Source of the DNA: Rhodospirillaceae bacterium
GTDB taxonomy: Bacteria; Pseudomonadota; Alphaproteobacteria; UBA8366; Aestuariispiraceae
Assembly: GCA_002709955.1 (NCBI GenBank)
Contig: PAQY01000002.1
Location: 294,448-358,447, forward strand
Reading direction: 5' to 3'
Length of the DNA stretch: 64,000 bases
The notes under the pieces are model-generated. The model made no database searches. It had not been told where the DNA came from and saw only the letters and a list, made by a program, of their open reading frames with translations. Shown here one piece after another: positions 53,199-62,056 of this stretch (positions are counted from its first letter, which is position 1; the number at the start of each line of letters is the position of its first letter). A program made the position numbers and the translations under genes.

Positions 53199-54302
53199 CT
53201 AGCGGGTTTCCACTTGCACAGAACGCCCAATTTCAGCCAGCGTTCCAACCGATCCGATGCGATAGGCGGCTTCGCCATTGTCGTGAAGCACTTGCAGGAT
53301 GGTATCGGCCTGTTCCGGTGCCACGGACAGGACCATGCCGATGCCGCAATTGAAGGTCCGGTACATTTCACTGGGGTGAATGCCACCTGCTTCTGCAAGC
53401 CAATCAAAGACTGTTGGTTGAACCCAGCATTTGGGATCGATCCGAACCGCCAGGGATTTGGGTACGATGCGGGGCAGGTTTTCATAGAACCCGCCGCCTG
53501 TAATGTGACAGATACCGTGAACGCCCCCGGCCTTGATCGCGGCCAGCGCGGCTGTTGTGTAAATACGGGTAGGATTTAACAGCGCTTCGCCCACAGTCTG
53601 GTTTACTGACCAGGGGGAGGGGGCATCAAAGCCCAGACCTTCCAAGGTCAGGACCTTGCGTACCAGACTGAAACCATTGGAATGCACACCGCTGGACGCC
53701 AGGCCGATCAACACATCGCCTTCAGCAACATTTTCACCGGTCAGGACATCCGCACGTTCCACCGCGCCAACGGCGAACCCGGCCAGGTCATAGTCGCCTT
53801 CGCCATACATGCCTGGCATTTCCGCTGTTTCGCCGCCAATCAGGGCGCATCCGGCCTGCCTGCATCCCTCTGCTATGCCCTGGATCACCTGTTCCGCCAC
53901 ATCGACCGACAGGCGTCCGCAGGCAAAGTAATCCAGAAAGAAAAGTGGCTCTGCCCCTTGAACAACCAAATCATTTACACACATGGCAACAAGGTCAATG
54001 CCAACTGTGTTATGGATACCGGAATCGATGGCGATCTTCAGTTTGGTGCCAACACCATCCGTGCCAGACACCAGCAACGGATCGGTATATCCGGCGGCTT
54101 TCAGGTCGAACAAGGCACCGAATCCACCGATGCCAGCATCGGATCCAATCCGGGCGGTTGATTTGGCTAAGGGTTTGATACGGTCGACCAGGGAATTCCC
54201 TGCGTCAATGCTGACCCCTGCATCCGCATAGGTCAGACCGTTTTTTTTGCTGTCCTGGGCTATGGCGCCCTCCTGTCTCGGCGGGTATAACGGGCGGGAC
54301 AT
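53199..54302 (-). CDS. purM: Phosphoribosylformylglycinamidine cyclo-ligase
   Basis: 367 aa from ATG 54302. It closes the imidazole ring of AIR in purine synthesis. Family blocks: [63 protein letters not shown] and [14 protein letters not shown]. The start is uncertain. Homologues begin near GLTYADAGV, but no ATG, GTG or TTG lies there; a strong AGGAGGG sits 4 nt before an ATA at 54263, which would give 354 aa. The ATG at 54302 adds a 13-residue extension and has no clear ribosome site. Coupled to purN. Confidence 0.93.
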   Translation of the reverse strand: MSRPLYPPRQEGAIAQDSKKNGLTYADAGVSIDAGNSLVDRIKPLAKSTARIGSDAGIGGFGALFDLKAAGYTDPLLVSGTDGVGTKLKIAIDSGIHNTVGIDLVAMCVNDLVVQGAEPLFFLDYFACGRLSVDVAEQVIQGIAEGCRQAGCALIGGETAEMPGMYGEGDYDLAGFAVGAVERADVLTGENVAEGDVLIGLASSGVHSNGFSLVRKVLTLEGLGFDAPSPWSVNQTVGEALLNPTRIYTTAALAAIKAGGVHGICHITGGGFYENLPRIVPKSLAVRIDPKCWVQPTVFDWLAEAGGIHPSEMYRTFNCGIGMVLSVAPEQADTILQVLHDNGEAAYRIGSVGTLAEIGRSVQVETR

Positions 54303-54325
54303 TATCCGAAAGGGAGCCTTTTGCA

Positions 54326-55591
54326 ATGGCCGAACGGCCCACACCCCTCAAATCCTGTCGCGCGCACCGCGTGATTGGACCCTATTTTGCTGTTATCTTA
54401 GCCTTTTTTACCATTTCAGGCCAAGGTTTCGCACAAGAACTCTACGCCATTACCAATGTCAAGGTGGACGAACGCGCTGCCAGTGAGGTCGAGGCCAAGC
54501 GAATCGGTGTCGCCAAGGCAAAGCGCGCAGCGTTCGAAACCCTGATGGATCGGCTAACCCTGGAGGGTGTGGTTGCGCAGGGAACGGCCCCGGATGCGGC
54601 GACAGCTGCACCGGCAGGCGGGGTGCCCGTGTCACCGTCCGGCGTTGCGATTGCGCCTTCCGACCCATCTGGTGCGGCCCGACCATTGACCGTTCCTGAT
54701 GACGAGCGATTGGAATATCTGATCCGCGATATTGCCTATCAGGATGAAAAATTTGGGGGGGGACGCTATCTGGCAAACCTGACCATCCGATTCCATTCCG
54801 ATGCGATTAATCAATTTCTTCAGCGCAGCGGTGTTGCCTATCTTGGGTCCAGCAGTCCGCTTGCCGTGATCCTGCCCGTCTATAAGTCCGCGTCTGGGGA
54901 TCTGTTGTGGAGCGATGCCAATCCCTGGCTGGATGGCTGGTGGCAATTGGATGGGGCTGGCACTGTGGTGCCCTATACTGTCCCACTGGGGGATTTGTCG
55001 GATATCAGCGCCATTGATGTGGACCGCGCAATGACGGTCGATGCGGCGTCGATTAATGCCATCGCCGCCCGCTATAGCGCCGGGGCGGTTCTGATCCCTG
55101 TCGCAACCCAGACGGAGGACGGCACAATCCTGGTGGAGATTTCCAGTTTTGGGGCCGGATGGCCCGGTGAGCCGGAATTGTTGCGTCTAAACCCAGAGGC
55201 ACTGCTTGCGCGGGCCACCGAACGTGCTGGGGATGGCGGGGATCCATCGACCGATCTGGCCCAGTTTGCAGCGGCAGCCTCTTTAACGCTGGACGCCCTG
55301 GAAGACCGTTGGAAATCTGCAAACATCCTGCGATTTGATCAGGAATCCACCAGCCTGACGACCCGCGTATCCGTCAGTGGTTTGCAGGATTGGTTGGATG
55401 TACAGAAAGCCCTGAACCGTGTGGCCCCGATTAAAGCATGGCGACTGGCGGTGCTGGCAACGGATCATGCCATTGTCGATATTGATTATATCGGGGATCA
55501 GGCACGGCTGGATCAGGCCTTGCGGCGCGTATCCCTGGGCCTGTCGGAGGATTCTGAGACTCCCGGTTCCTGGATATTGACGCGACGATGA
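54326..55591 (+). CDS. DUF2066-domain exported protein
   Basis: 421 aa. An N-terminal signal sequence ([19 protein letters not shown]) follows a basic, 16-residue leader. The mature protein begins [39 protein letters not shown], the DUF2066 signature, and continues with [35 protein letters not shown] second alpha/beta region (about 330-415) resembles a repeated strand-helix unit. The function is not known. The gene is divergent from purM and overlaps hdaA by 4 nt, an arrangement widespread in alphaproteobacteria. Confidence 0.85.
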   Translation: MAERPTPLKSCRAHRVIGPYFAVILAFFTISGQGFAQELYAITNVKVDERAASEVEAKRIGVAKAKRAAFETLMDRLTLEGVVAQGTAPDAATAAPAGGVPVSPSGVAIAPSDPSGAARPLTVPDDERLEYLIRDIAYQDEKFGGGRYLANLTIRFHSDAINQFLQRSGVAYLGSSSPLAVILPVYKSASGDLLWSDANPWLDGWWQLDGAGTVVPYTVPLGDLSDISAIDVDRAMTVDAASINAIAARYSAGAVLIPVATQTEDGTILVEISSFGAGWPGEPELLRLNPEALLARATERAGDGGDPSTDLAQFAAAASLTLDALEDRWKSANILRFDQESTSLTTRVSVSGLQDWLDVQKALNRVAPIKAWRLAVLATDHAIVDIDYIGDQARLDQALRRVSLGLSEDSETPGSWILTRR

Positions 55592-56286
55592 GGCAACGGC
55601 CGTCGCAATTACCCTTGGACCTGTCCTTTCGCCCGGCCAGTGGGCGCGATGACTTTGTTGTCGGGCCCTGCAATCAGATCGCCGTGGATTGGCTGGACCG
55701 CTATCCCGCTTGGCCCGGTCCCGTCGCGGTGCTGTGTGGGGCACCGGGCAGCGGTAAGTCTCATCTGCTAGCGGTCTGGGGCCATGCGGCAGGGGCGTTG
55801 ATCGTGCAGGGGCCTGACTTACAGGTCGCAACGCTGAATGATGTCATAGGACACGCCCAGGCCATTGCCGTAGATGCAGCGGATCTGGTCAAGGAACCCG
55901 ATTGCCTGTTTCACCTGGTCAATATGGTGCGCGAACGCGATGGGCATCTGTTGATCGCTGTTCAGGACCCACCCGCCCGATGGACCTTTGGCACGGCGGA
56001 TATGCGATCCCGTCTGGCTGCCGCGCCTTTACTGGAACTGGGGCCACCAGATGATATGGTCCTGCAATTGGTGCTGTTAAAGCAGTTCGATGATCGACAA
56101 CTGTTGCCGGATGCGGATGTTCTGCGTTTCTTGACAGATCGCATGCCAAGGACCTTTGATGCGGTCCGGGCGATTGCTGCGCGCATGGATCAACTGAGCC
56201 TTGCAGAGCGCAAGAAGCCCACCAAGCCATTGGCGCGCAAGGTTTTAATTGATTTGGGATATATAGAGACCACCCCGGAAGAATAG
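55588..56286 (+). CDS. hdaA: DnaA-related replication regulator HdaA
   Basis: 232 aa truncated AAA+ DnaA homologue without the C-terminal oriC-binding domain. The N-terminus [28 protein letters not shown] includes a clamp-binding-type peptide (QLPLDL). Walker A is GAPGSGKSHLLAVWG; a degenerate Walker B follows in AIAVDAADLV. SRLAAAPLLELGPPDD corresponds to sensor 1/box VII. HdaA with the sliding clamp stimulates ATP hydrolysis on DnaA to prevent re-initiation. Its start overlaps the DUF2066 stop by 4 nt. Confidence 0.9.
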   Translation: MRQRPSQLPLDLSFRPASGRDDFVVGPCNQIAVDWLDRYPAWPGPVAVLCGAPGSGKSHLLAVWGHAAGALIVQGPDLQVATLNDVIGHAQAIAVDAADLVKEPDCLFHLVNMVRERDGHLLIAVQDPPARWTFGTADMRSRLAAAPLLELGPPDDMVLQLVLLKQFDDRQLLPDADVLRFLTDRMPRTFDAVRAIAARMDQLSLAERKKPTKPLARKVLIDLGYIETTPEE

Positions 56287-56311
56287 GGGGTAACAAGAGG
56301 GAGACTTCAGA

Positions 56312-57091
56312 ATGGATTTGGGACTTAAAGGCCGGAAAGCGATTGTGTGCGCCTCTTCCAAAGGATTGGGGCGCGCCTGTGCCTTGGCCTTGGCGAAAGA
56401 GGGCGTGGATCTGGTCATCAATGGCCGGAGTGCCGATGCCTTGAATGCGACTGCTGAGCAAATTCGCGCTGCGACCGGCGTCAATGTCACGCCTGTTGCC
56501 GTGGATGTCACCACCGATGAAGGCCGCGCGGCCCTGCTGGCAGCCTGCCCAGAGCCCGATATCCTGATCAATAATGCGGGGGGCCCGCCTCCTGGCGATT
56601 TCCGGGACTGGGATCGGGACGATTGGATCAAGGCCGTTGATGGCAACATGCTGACCGGCATTTTCCTGATCAAAGCCACAGTGGATGGCATGATGGAGCG
56701 GAAATTCGGGCGCATCGTCAATATCACGTCCTCTGCGGTGAAGGCACCGATCGCCATTCTGGGCCTGTCCAATGGCGCGCGGGCCGGATTGACAGGATTT
56801 GTTGCCGGGATTGCGCGTGAAACCGTTCGCCATAACGTGACGATCAACGGATTGCTGCCGGGCCCATTCAATACCGATCGTCTGAAGGGAACCGCCAGCG
56901 CCCGCGCCCAGCGGGAGGCTGTTTCTGTTGAAGAAGCCGTGCGCCGCATCGGGGAATCCAATCCGGCTGGCCGGGTCGGGGAACCCGAGGAATTCGGCCA
57001 GGCCTGTGCCTTTCTATGCAGCGCTGGGGCAGGCTTTATCACCGGCCAGAACCTGCTGTTGGATGGGGGGAATTTCCCTGGCGTCCTGTAG
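56312..57091 (+). CDS. SDR-family protein with altered catalytic residues
   Basis: 259 aa classical SDR fold. The cofactor loop is ASSKGLGRACALAL in place of TGxxxGxG, and the NNAG motif is present (ILINNAGGPPPGD). The active-site Ser is present in NITSSAV, but the YxxxK position reads SNGAR, so Tyr is Ser and Lys is Arg. A known SDR subgroup annotated as putative 3-oxoacyl-ACP reductases shares the GLSNGARAGLTG block. Typical ketoreductase chemistry is therefore doubtful. The C-terminal block ITGQNLLLDGGNFPGVL is normal. It follows hdaA by 25 nt. Confidence 0.85.
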   Translation: MDLGLKGRKAIVCASSKGLGRACALALAKEGVDLVINGRSADALNATAEQIRAATGVNVTPVAVDVTTDEGRAALLAACPEPDILINNAGGPPPGDFRDWDRDDWIKAVDGNMLTGIFLIKATVDGMMERKFGRIVNITSSAVKAPIAILGLSNGARAGLTGFVAGIARETVRHNVTINGLLPGPFNTDRLKGTASARAQREAVSVEEAVRRIGESNPAGRVGEPEEFGQACAFLCSAGAGFITGQNLLLDGGNFPGVL

Positions 57092-57175
57092 CCGGTGACA
57101 GTGCCGTATTGTTAAACTTTTGTTACAAAGCAATATCTGTTTGAAACAAAGGTCGAGTTATATTCAATACGGAGC

Positions 57176-58687
57176 ATGGCTGAAAGCGAGATTGAGCTAA
57201 AATTAAGTCTGGCCGAAACAGAGGTCAGTCGATTCCGACGGGATACCGCCTTGCACCGAATGAAACGGGCACGGGCGGTATCCCGGTCGCTGTTGGCGGT
57301 GTATTTTGACACGCCGGGCCTGTCTTTGCGTGCACACAAGGCAGCGTTGCGCATACGACAGGAAGGCACGGATCGCATTCAGACCCTGAAAGTATCCGGC
57401 AAGGGGGCAGGGCTTCAGCATCGCACCGAATACAATGCCCCAACCTCTGCCCAGGAACCGGATTTATCCCTGATCGATGATCCTGCGATGCGACAGGCGC
57501 TGGTTGAGATGATCGGCGATGAACCGCTGGTTCCCGTCTTCACCACAGATGTCCGGCGGACACTCTGGCTGTTGGATCTGCCGGGGGGGCCTGTGGAACT
57601 GGCGCTGGATCTGGGCCAGATCGAAAGCCAGGGGCGTGTTGAGCCGATCTGTGAGGTCGAACTGGAACTGAAGGGGGGGACCCCACAGGATCTGTTGGAT
57701 GTCGCCGATGATTTGGGCGCACGGTTTGGCATGTCAGTTGCCATCGAAAGCAAGGCCCAGCGCGGCTATGCGCTGTTTAAACGAACTGAACCAACCGTCC
57801 AGAAGGCAAACAAACTGAAGCTGAATCCGCAGCAACCCGCCTGGGATGCCGTGACCGGGATTATTGAAGAAGGCACCGCGCAACTGTTGGGCAATGAAGC
57901 TGCGGTTCTTGCTGGAACGGATATTGAAGGGGTGCATCAGGCGCGCGTTGCCGTGCGTCGGTTGCGGGCCGCCTTATCCGCCTTTCGCGACAGTATCCCG
58001 GATGATTTGCGCAAGCCCCTGAACAAGGCGCTGCGACGGCATCAACTGGCGCTGGGCCCCGCGCGGGACTGGGATGTCTTCCTGACCGAAACGCTGGCAC
58101 CGCTGGAATCTGAGCATCGCAATAAAAAGTCTTTCAAGGCATTTCAGGCGCGGGTCCAGATTGCGCGCAAACGGGCGTATAAGAAGGCCCATAAGGCATT
58201 GCGGTCTGCACGCTATGACCAGTTGAAGATGGCGCTGATCCGGTTTCCCTATCAACCGGAACCACAGCAGGCCCGGCATATCTCGACCGGTGCGGTGGCA
58301 AAGGAGTTGTTGGATCAACGGTTGTCAGCGGTTCTGGCTGCGGCCGGGCCGGATCCAAAACAATTGGATGATGTCGCCCTTCATGCCTTGCGCATTGACG
58401 TTAAGAAACTGCGTTATGCCATTGATTTCTTTGTCAGCCTTTATGATTCTCAGGCGCTCAAGCCCTGGAAGGGTGCAACCAAGGCTTTGCAGGAATGTCT
58501 GGGCGGGCTGAATGATGCGGTGGTCCATGCCGCCTTACTGGATGCGATGGAAGCACCAGACATGCCGGTTCCAAAATCCATTCGTCGCGCGATTGAAAAT
58601 GGCAATACGGCAAAAATTGAGGCCGGTAAGGCAGAGTTCGATGCGCGCTGGGCAGAGTTTCGGGCGCTGACGCCTTTTTGGACCTGA
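57176..58687 (+). CDS. CYTH-CHAD domain protein (putative inorganic triphosphatase)
   Basis: 503 aa. The N-terminal CYTH domain (about 1-205) starts with the ExExK motif ESEIELKLSL and forms a triphosphate tunnel: VYFDTPGLSLRAHKAALRIR and LKVSGKGAGLQHRTEYN. The C-terminal CHAD domain (about 225-500) is an all-helical bundle with conserved basic/His residues: GVHQARVAVRRLRAALSAFRD, GPARDWDVF and ALRIDVKKLRYAIDFF. CHAD domains bind polyphosphate, and CYTH domains hydrolyse triphosphates. It likely acts on inorganic triphosphate or polyphosphate granules. Single-gene unit. Confidence 0.92.
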   Translation: MAESEIELKLSLAETEVSRFRRDTALHRMKRARAVSRSLLAVYFDTPGLSLRAHKAALRIRQEGTDRIQTLKVSGKGAGLQHRTEYNAPTSAQEPDLSLIDDPAMRQALVEMIGDEPLVPVFTTDVRRTLWLLDLPGGPVELALDLGQIESQGRVEPICEVELELKGGTPQDLLDVADDLGARFGMSVAIESKAQRGYALFKRTEPTVQKANKLKLNPQQPAWDAVTGIIEEGTAQLLGNEAAVLAGTDIEGVHQARVAVRRLRAALSAFRDSIPDDLRKPLNKALRRHQLALGPARDWDVFLTETLAPLESEHRNKKSFKAFQARVQIARKRAYKKAHKALRSARYDQLKMALIRFPYQPEPQQARHISTGAVAKELLDQRLSAVLAAAGPDPKQLDDVALHALRIDVKKLRYAIDFFVSLYDSQALKPWKGATKALQECLGGLNDAVVHAALLDAMEAPDMPVPKSIRRAIENGNTAKIEAGKAEFDARWAEFRALTPFWT

Positions 58688-58699
58688 CCCGCGACGGGC

Positions 58700-59617
58700 T
58701 CAGCGGGATGTTGAATCCGGCCTGTCCGCTTCGGCCAGGGCCCAATCCCGAAATGCGATGACTTTTGGGACAGTTTCCGAACTTTTTGGATAGACGATGA
58801 AATGCCCGAATTCGGTTGGCATATTCAGGTCATTTCCAAAGGGGCGCACCAAGCGTCCGGCGGCGATGTCACCTTCCACCAGGGTTGATTGCGTCAGCGC
58901 GACGCCCAACCCGTCAATTGCAGCCTGAACCAGCATGGCTTCGGAACTGAAGCGCAGCCCCCGATTGGGATCAATGGTTTTGATATGCGCGGCCTTCAGC
59001 CAAAGCCGCCAGTTTGCCGCCGCTTCCCGTTCCATCCGCCATTCTGCATGCAGCAGCGTCTGCCCGACCAAACCCGCCGGTGTAGTCAAATGCCTGGCAA
59101 TGGCAGGGCTGCAGACCGGGACGGCGTTTTCGTCCAGAAACGGAATCACCGTCAGGTCCGGATATTGTCCGGTCCCATAGCGAATGGCGATGTCGACCCC
59201 GTCGCGGTGAAAATCTGTGAATGCGTCGGTTGCATCAAACCGCAGGTCAATGTCGGGATGGGCCTTCACAAAGCGTTCCAAGCGCGGGATCAGCCATTTC
59301 TCCGCCATTGTGGGATAGACACTGACCGTCAGCAGGCCGCTTTCCCGTTCTGCCATCAAACGCCGATGAACCTCCCGAAAGGCGGCGAAACCCTCGCGCA
59401 CCGATGGCAGGATCGCCGCGCCGGCACTGGTCAGGGTCAGGCTGCGCGTCGTTCGGATGAATAGCGGCGTTCCATAGTAATCTTCCAGTCCCCGGATTTG
59501 CTGGCTGATAGCCGCCGGGGTCACAAACAGCTCTGCCGCCGCCCGGGAGAAATTCAAATGCCGGGCCGCCGCCTCAAATCCGCGCAGGGACGCGATGGGG
59601 GGTAGGATGTCACTCAT
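58700..59617 (-). CDS. LysR-family regulator (GcvA-like)
   Basis: 305 aa from ATG 59617; an upstream frame to 59644 is less likely. HTH: LPPIASLRGFEAAARHLNFSRAAAELFVTPAAISQQIRGLEDYYGTPLF. The effector domain has VSVYPTMAEKWLIPRLERFVKAHPDIDLRF and GVDIAIRYGTGQYPDL, the GcvA-type signature. It is divergent from the CmcJ-like gene and probably controls it. The 149-bp gap contains the inverted repeat at 59648-59669. Confidence 0.9.
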   Translation of the reverse strand: MSDILPPIASLRGFEAAARHLNFSRAAAELFVTPAAISQQIRGLEDYYGTPLFIRTTRSLTLTSAGAAILPSVREGFAAFREVHRRLMAERESGLLTVSVYPTMAEKWLIPRLERFVKAHPDIDLRFDATDAFTDFHRDGVDIAIRYGTGQYPDLTVIPFLDENAVPVCSPAIARHLTTPAGLVGQTLLHAEWRMEREAAANWRLWLKAAHIKTIDPNRGLRFSSEAMLVQAAIDGLGVALTQSTLVEGDIAAGRLVRPFGNDLNMPTEFGHFIVYPKSSETVPKVIAFRDWALAEADRPDSTSR

Positions 59618-59647
59618 AGGGTATCTTAAACCTGAACTTAACAATCT

Positions 59648-59669
59648 TTCAACAAATCATCGTTTTGAA
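59648..59669. promoter_or_regulatory. Candidate LysR-type site
   Basis: TTCAA (59648-59652) and TTGAA (59665-59669) form an inverted repeat with a 12-nt AT-rich centre in the gap between the LysR gene and its divergent neighbour. The arms are short, so this is a weak call. Confidence 0.3.
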
Positions 59670-59766
59670 CTCTGCACATTTGGTCCGATATTCAGACACA
59701 GAAGGGGATTATTTCATCAGGTCGGAACCAGGAAACAGGCTGGTCCGGCAGAAAAAGGAGTAAGAA

Positions 59767-60573
59767 ATGACCCAGTATCCGTTTACAACAGCGAAAATCA
59801 GTTTCGTTCCCGCCGGTATTCGGGCTCCAGCAGCCACCTATCATAGCGATACGGGGGAGGCGACCCGAAACTATGAACCGGAAATGAGAGAGGTTCAGAT
59901 CGTTAATGGCCGCTTACAGGAAGATCGATACACACTGGATCAGAATGGCTTTGAACTGGTGCATCAGCCAACGCAGCTTGGCCCGGTGACGGAGGATGCG
60001 GACCCGACCATCAAATCCGTCTATTATCCGGAAGTGACCGAAATCCTTAAGCAGAAGACCGGCGCGCGGGATGTTCTGATCTTTGACCATACGATCCGCA
60101 TCACGGGCAATGCCAATGGACGCCATCCGGTGCAAAGCGCCCATAATGACTATACGGAAACATCCGCTCCCAAGCGGGTGAAGGATCTGTTGGGCGCGCA
60201 GGAGGCACAGCGCTGGTTATCGACCCGTGTTGCACAGGTGAATCTGTGGCGGCCCCTGGTGGGCCCGGTGACGGCGCTGCCTCTGGCCTTGCTGGACGCC
60301 CAGACTTTGGAACCGGTCGATCTGCGGCCATCCGCGCTGATCTTTAAGGACCGCACAGGGCAGATTTACCATGTCAGTCACAGCAGCGGTCAGCGGTGGA
60401 CCTATTTCCCGAATATGTCGACACAGGAAGCCATCCTGATTAAAGGATATGACTCTGACACGTCAGGCCGGGCGAGATTTACCCCGCATACGGCCTTTGT
60501 TGATCCATCGACACCGGATGGATTGGATATGCGGCACAGTATCGAAGTCCGCGCATTTCTGCGCTTTGATTGA
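59767..60573 (+). CDS. CmcJ/NvfI-like non-heme oxygenase family protein
   Basis: 268 aa. Family blocks are RDVLIFDHTIR, a metal-binding HNDYTETSAPKRV, VNLWRPLVGPVTALPLALLDA, HSSGQRWTYFPNMSTQEAILIKGYDSD and FTPHTAFVDPSTP. Together these are typical of the CmcJ/NvfI group, which includes cephamycin CmcJ and fungal iron/2-oxoglutarate-type enzymes. Candidate metal ligands are His and Asp of HNDY and the later His of TPHTAF. AAAAAGGAG precedes the ATG. It is divergent from a LysR regulator and followed by a GFA-family gene. Substrate unknown. Confidence 0.8.
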   Translation: MTQYPFTTAKISFVPAGIRAPAATYHSDTGEATRNYEPEMREVQIVNGRLQEDRYTLDQNGFELVHQPTQLGPVTEDADPTIKSVYYPEVTEILKQKTGARDVLIFDHTIRITGNANGRHPVQSAHNDYTETSAPKRVKDLLGAQEAQRWLSTRVAQVNLWRPLVGPVTALPLALLDAQTLEPVDLRPSALIFKDRTGQIYHVSHSSGQRWTYFPNMSTQEAILIKGYDSDTSGRARFTPHTAFVDPSTPDGLDMRHSIEVRAFLRFD

Positions 60574-60598
60574 TCGCTCTTAAACAGGGGGAATGCAT

Positions 60599-60985
60599 AT
60601 GAGTGAGAAACAGGTTCATTTCGGGGGGTGTCTGTGCGGTGCTGTCCGCTACAGGGTGGACGGGTCACTGCGGCCCGTCGTCGCCTGCCATTGTACGCAA
60701 TGCCGCAAGACATCCGGTCATTTCGCCGCCATGACATCGGCTTCCAATGACAGTCTGACAATCCTGTCCGATGAAACCCTGACCTGGTTCGACTCCTCCC
60801 CCAAGGCCAGGCGGGGATTCTGTTCCCGGTGTGGTGGGAATGTATTCTGGGAACCGCAGGGTGAAGAGCGCATGTCGATTACGGCCGGAAGCCTGGACAT
60901 GCCGACTGGATTACGCCTGACGCATCACATCTTTACCGAAGATGCGGGGGATTATTACGATATCAAAACCGATATGAAACGCTGA
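60599..60985 (+). CDS. GFA-family (CENP-V type) zinc protein
   Basis: 128 aa from ATG 60599, which has AGGGGG at proper spacing; the ATG at 60593 is too close. Zinc-binding Cys sets occur in GGCLCGAVRY, CHCTQCRKTSGH and FCSRCGGNVFW, the glutathione-dependent formaldehyde-activating family pattern. Members are small zinc proteins with poorly defined chemistry. Its 3' end overlaps the convergent LpxR-like gene by 23 nt. It lies 25 nt after the CmcJ-like gene and is probably co-transcribed with it. Confidence 0.88.
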   Translation: MSEKQVHFGGCLCGAVRYRVDGSLRPVVACHCTQCRKTSGHFAAMTSASNDSLTILSDETLTWFDSSPKARRGFCSRCGGNVFWEPQGEERMSITAGSLDMPTGLRLTHHIFTEDAGDYYDIKTDMKR

Positions 60986-61985
60986 TCGCGCCAAATTTAT
61001 CGATGCTTTCCTGGGTTTGGTATTCCTTGGACCGGATAATATAGGTATAGGTCAGCCGCCAATCGTCATATTGCATGGCCAATCCGGCCTGCATGTCGCC
61101 GACCAGAATGTTCTTATCGACTCTGGGGCTGTCCTTGAATGTGTTGCCATCAAGGAAGATGTTGCGGGCAACCGCGCGCCCGCCAATGCTGGCAAATGTG
61201 TACCAGTTAAAGCCGTCTGCTTCTCGCACATAGGCACTGCCGGGCAGGCTGGGTCGGATTCTGGGGGGGCCTAGATCGGTTGTCAGGTCCTTACCCAGGC
61301 GGAAGGTGATGCCGCTGGACAGATAGGTTGCGACATTGCCCAGGGCAAAGCCCGCATTGGGCACGACATCCACATTCATACCCAACCCGACGCCGTTTTC
61401 CCACCATTTGCGCTGATGTTCATAGACCAGGCTGAATCCCGGCTCGTCCTTGATTTGGTTATCCCACCCGCGCGGTTCCTGAAAGTCGAACGCGGCATGC
61501 CAGTTTGTCTGGGTATATTCCGCGCCAGAGGATGGGCCAACCACGCCCAGTTCCAATACCATGGCGTCGCTGCGATCCGCATTGGGGGACACCGCGATCA
61601 AGCCGCCGCTGACATACAGCCACCCTGCATAGGGGCGGTCGTTTGGTCTGAGATTCGGGTCTGAGATATCATCGGGCGTGTACATGTTCTGACCCAGGCT
61701 GTAGGTCGCGCGCGCCCGCGCGCCATTGGGCCAAAACGGAATCAGCCGCGCCACAAAGGATACCGGTTCATCTTCCAGCGGGACATATTCCTTGGTCGTA
61801 TAGGTGATTTTGATGCCATTGGTGAAATGCCGATCCGTGCCAGCACCAAACAAATCGTTTTCCAGCATCAGGCTCAGCGTGCCCTTGTCATCGGGCATAT
61901 CCTGCGCCACTGCCGATGGTCCAGCCCACAAGGACACAGCCATAACCGTACCGGCAACAGCCCAGTATTTTAGCGCAGTTCGCAT
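60963..61985 (-). CDS. lpxR: Lipid A deacylase LpxR family outer-membrane protein
   Basis: 340 aa. The signal peptide ends near SAVAQ-DMPD. The mature protein is a predicted outer-membrane beta-barrel with family blocks SLMLENDLFGAGTDRHFTNGIKITYTT, YSLGQNMYTPDDISDPNLRPNDRPYAGWLYVSGG and a terminal aromatic, ISVSYRF. LpxR removes the 3'-acyloxyacyl chain of lipid A. The ENDLFxGTDRxFTNG region contains the conserved Asn/Asp and Thr residues of the calcium-dependent active site. It is divergent from the BisC-like gene, and its 3' end overlaps the GFA gene. Confidence 0.88.
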   Translation of the reverse strand: MRTALKYWAVAGTVMAVSLWAGPSAVAQDMPDDKGTLSLMLENDLFGAGTDRHFTNGIKITYTTKEYVPLEDEPVSFVARLIPFWPNGARARATYSLGQNMYTPDDISDPNLRPNDRPYAGWLYVSGGLIAVSPNADRSDAMVLELGVVGPSSGAEYTQTNWHAAFDFQEPRGWDNQIKDEPGFSLVYEHQRKWWENGVGLGMNVDVVPNAGFALGNVATYLSSGITFRLGKDLTTDLGPPRIRPSLPGSAYVREADGFNWYTFASIGGRAVARNIFLDGNTFKDSPRVDKNILVGDMQAGLAMQYDDWRLTYTYIIRSKEYQTQESIDKFGAISVSYRF

Positions 61986-62056
61986 AAATCTCTTTTCCCA
62001 AACCCTCAGGGGCCCCTACATTGGCAGTCCAACACACCAGAAAGTGCATTGATACG

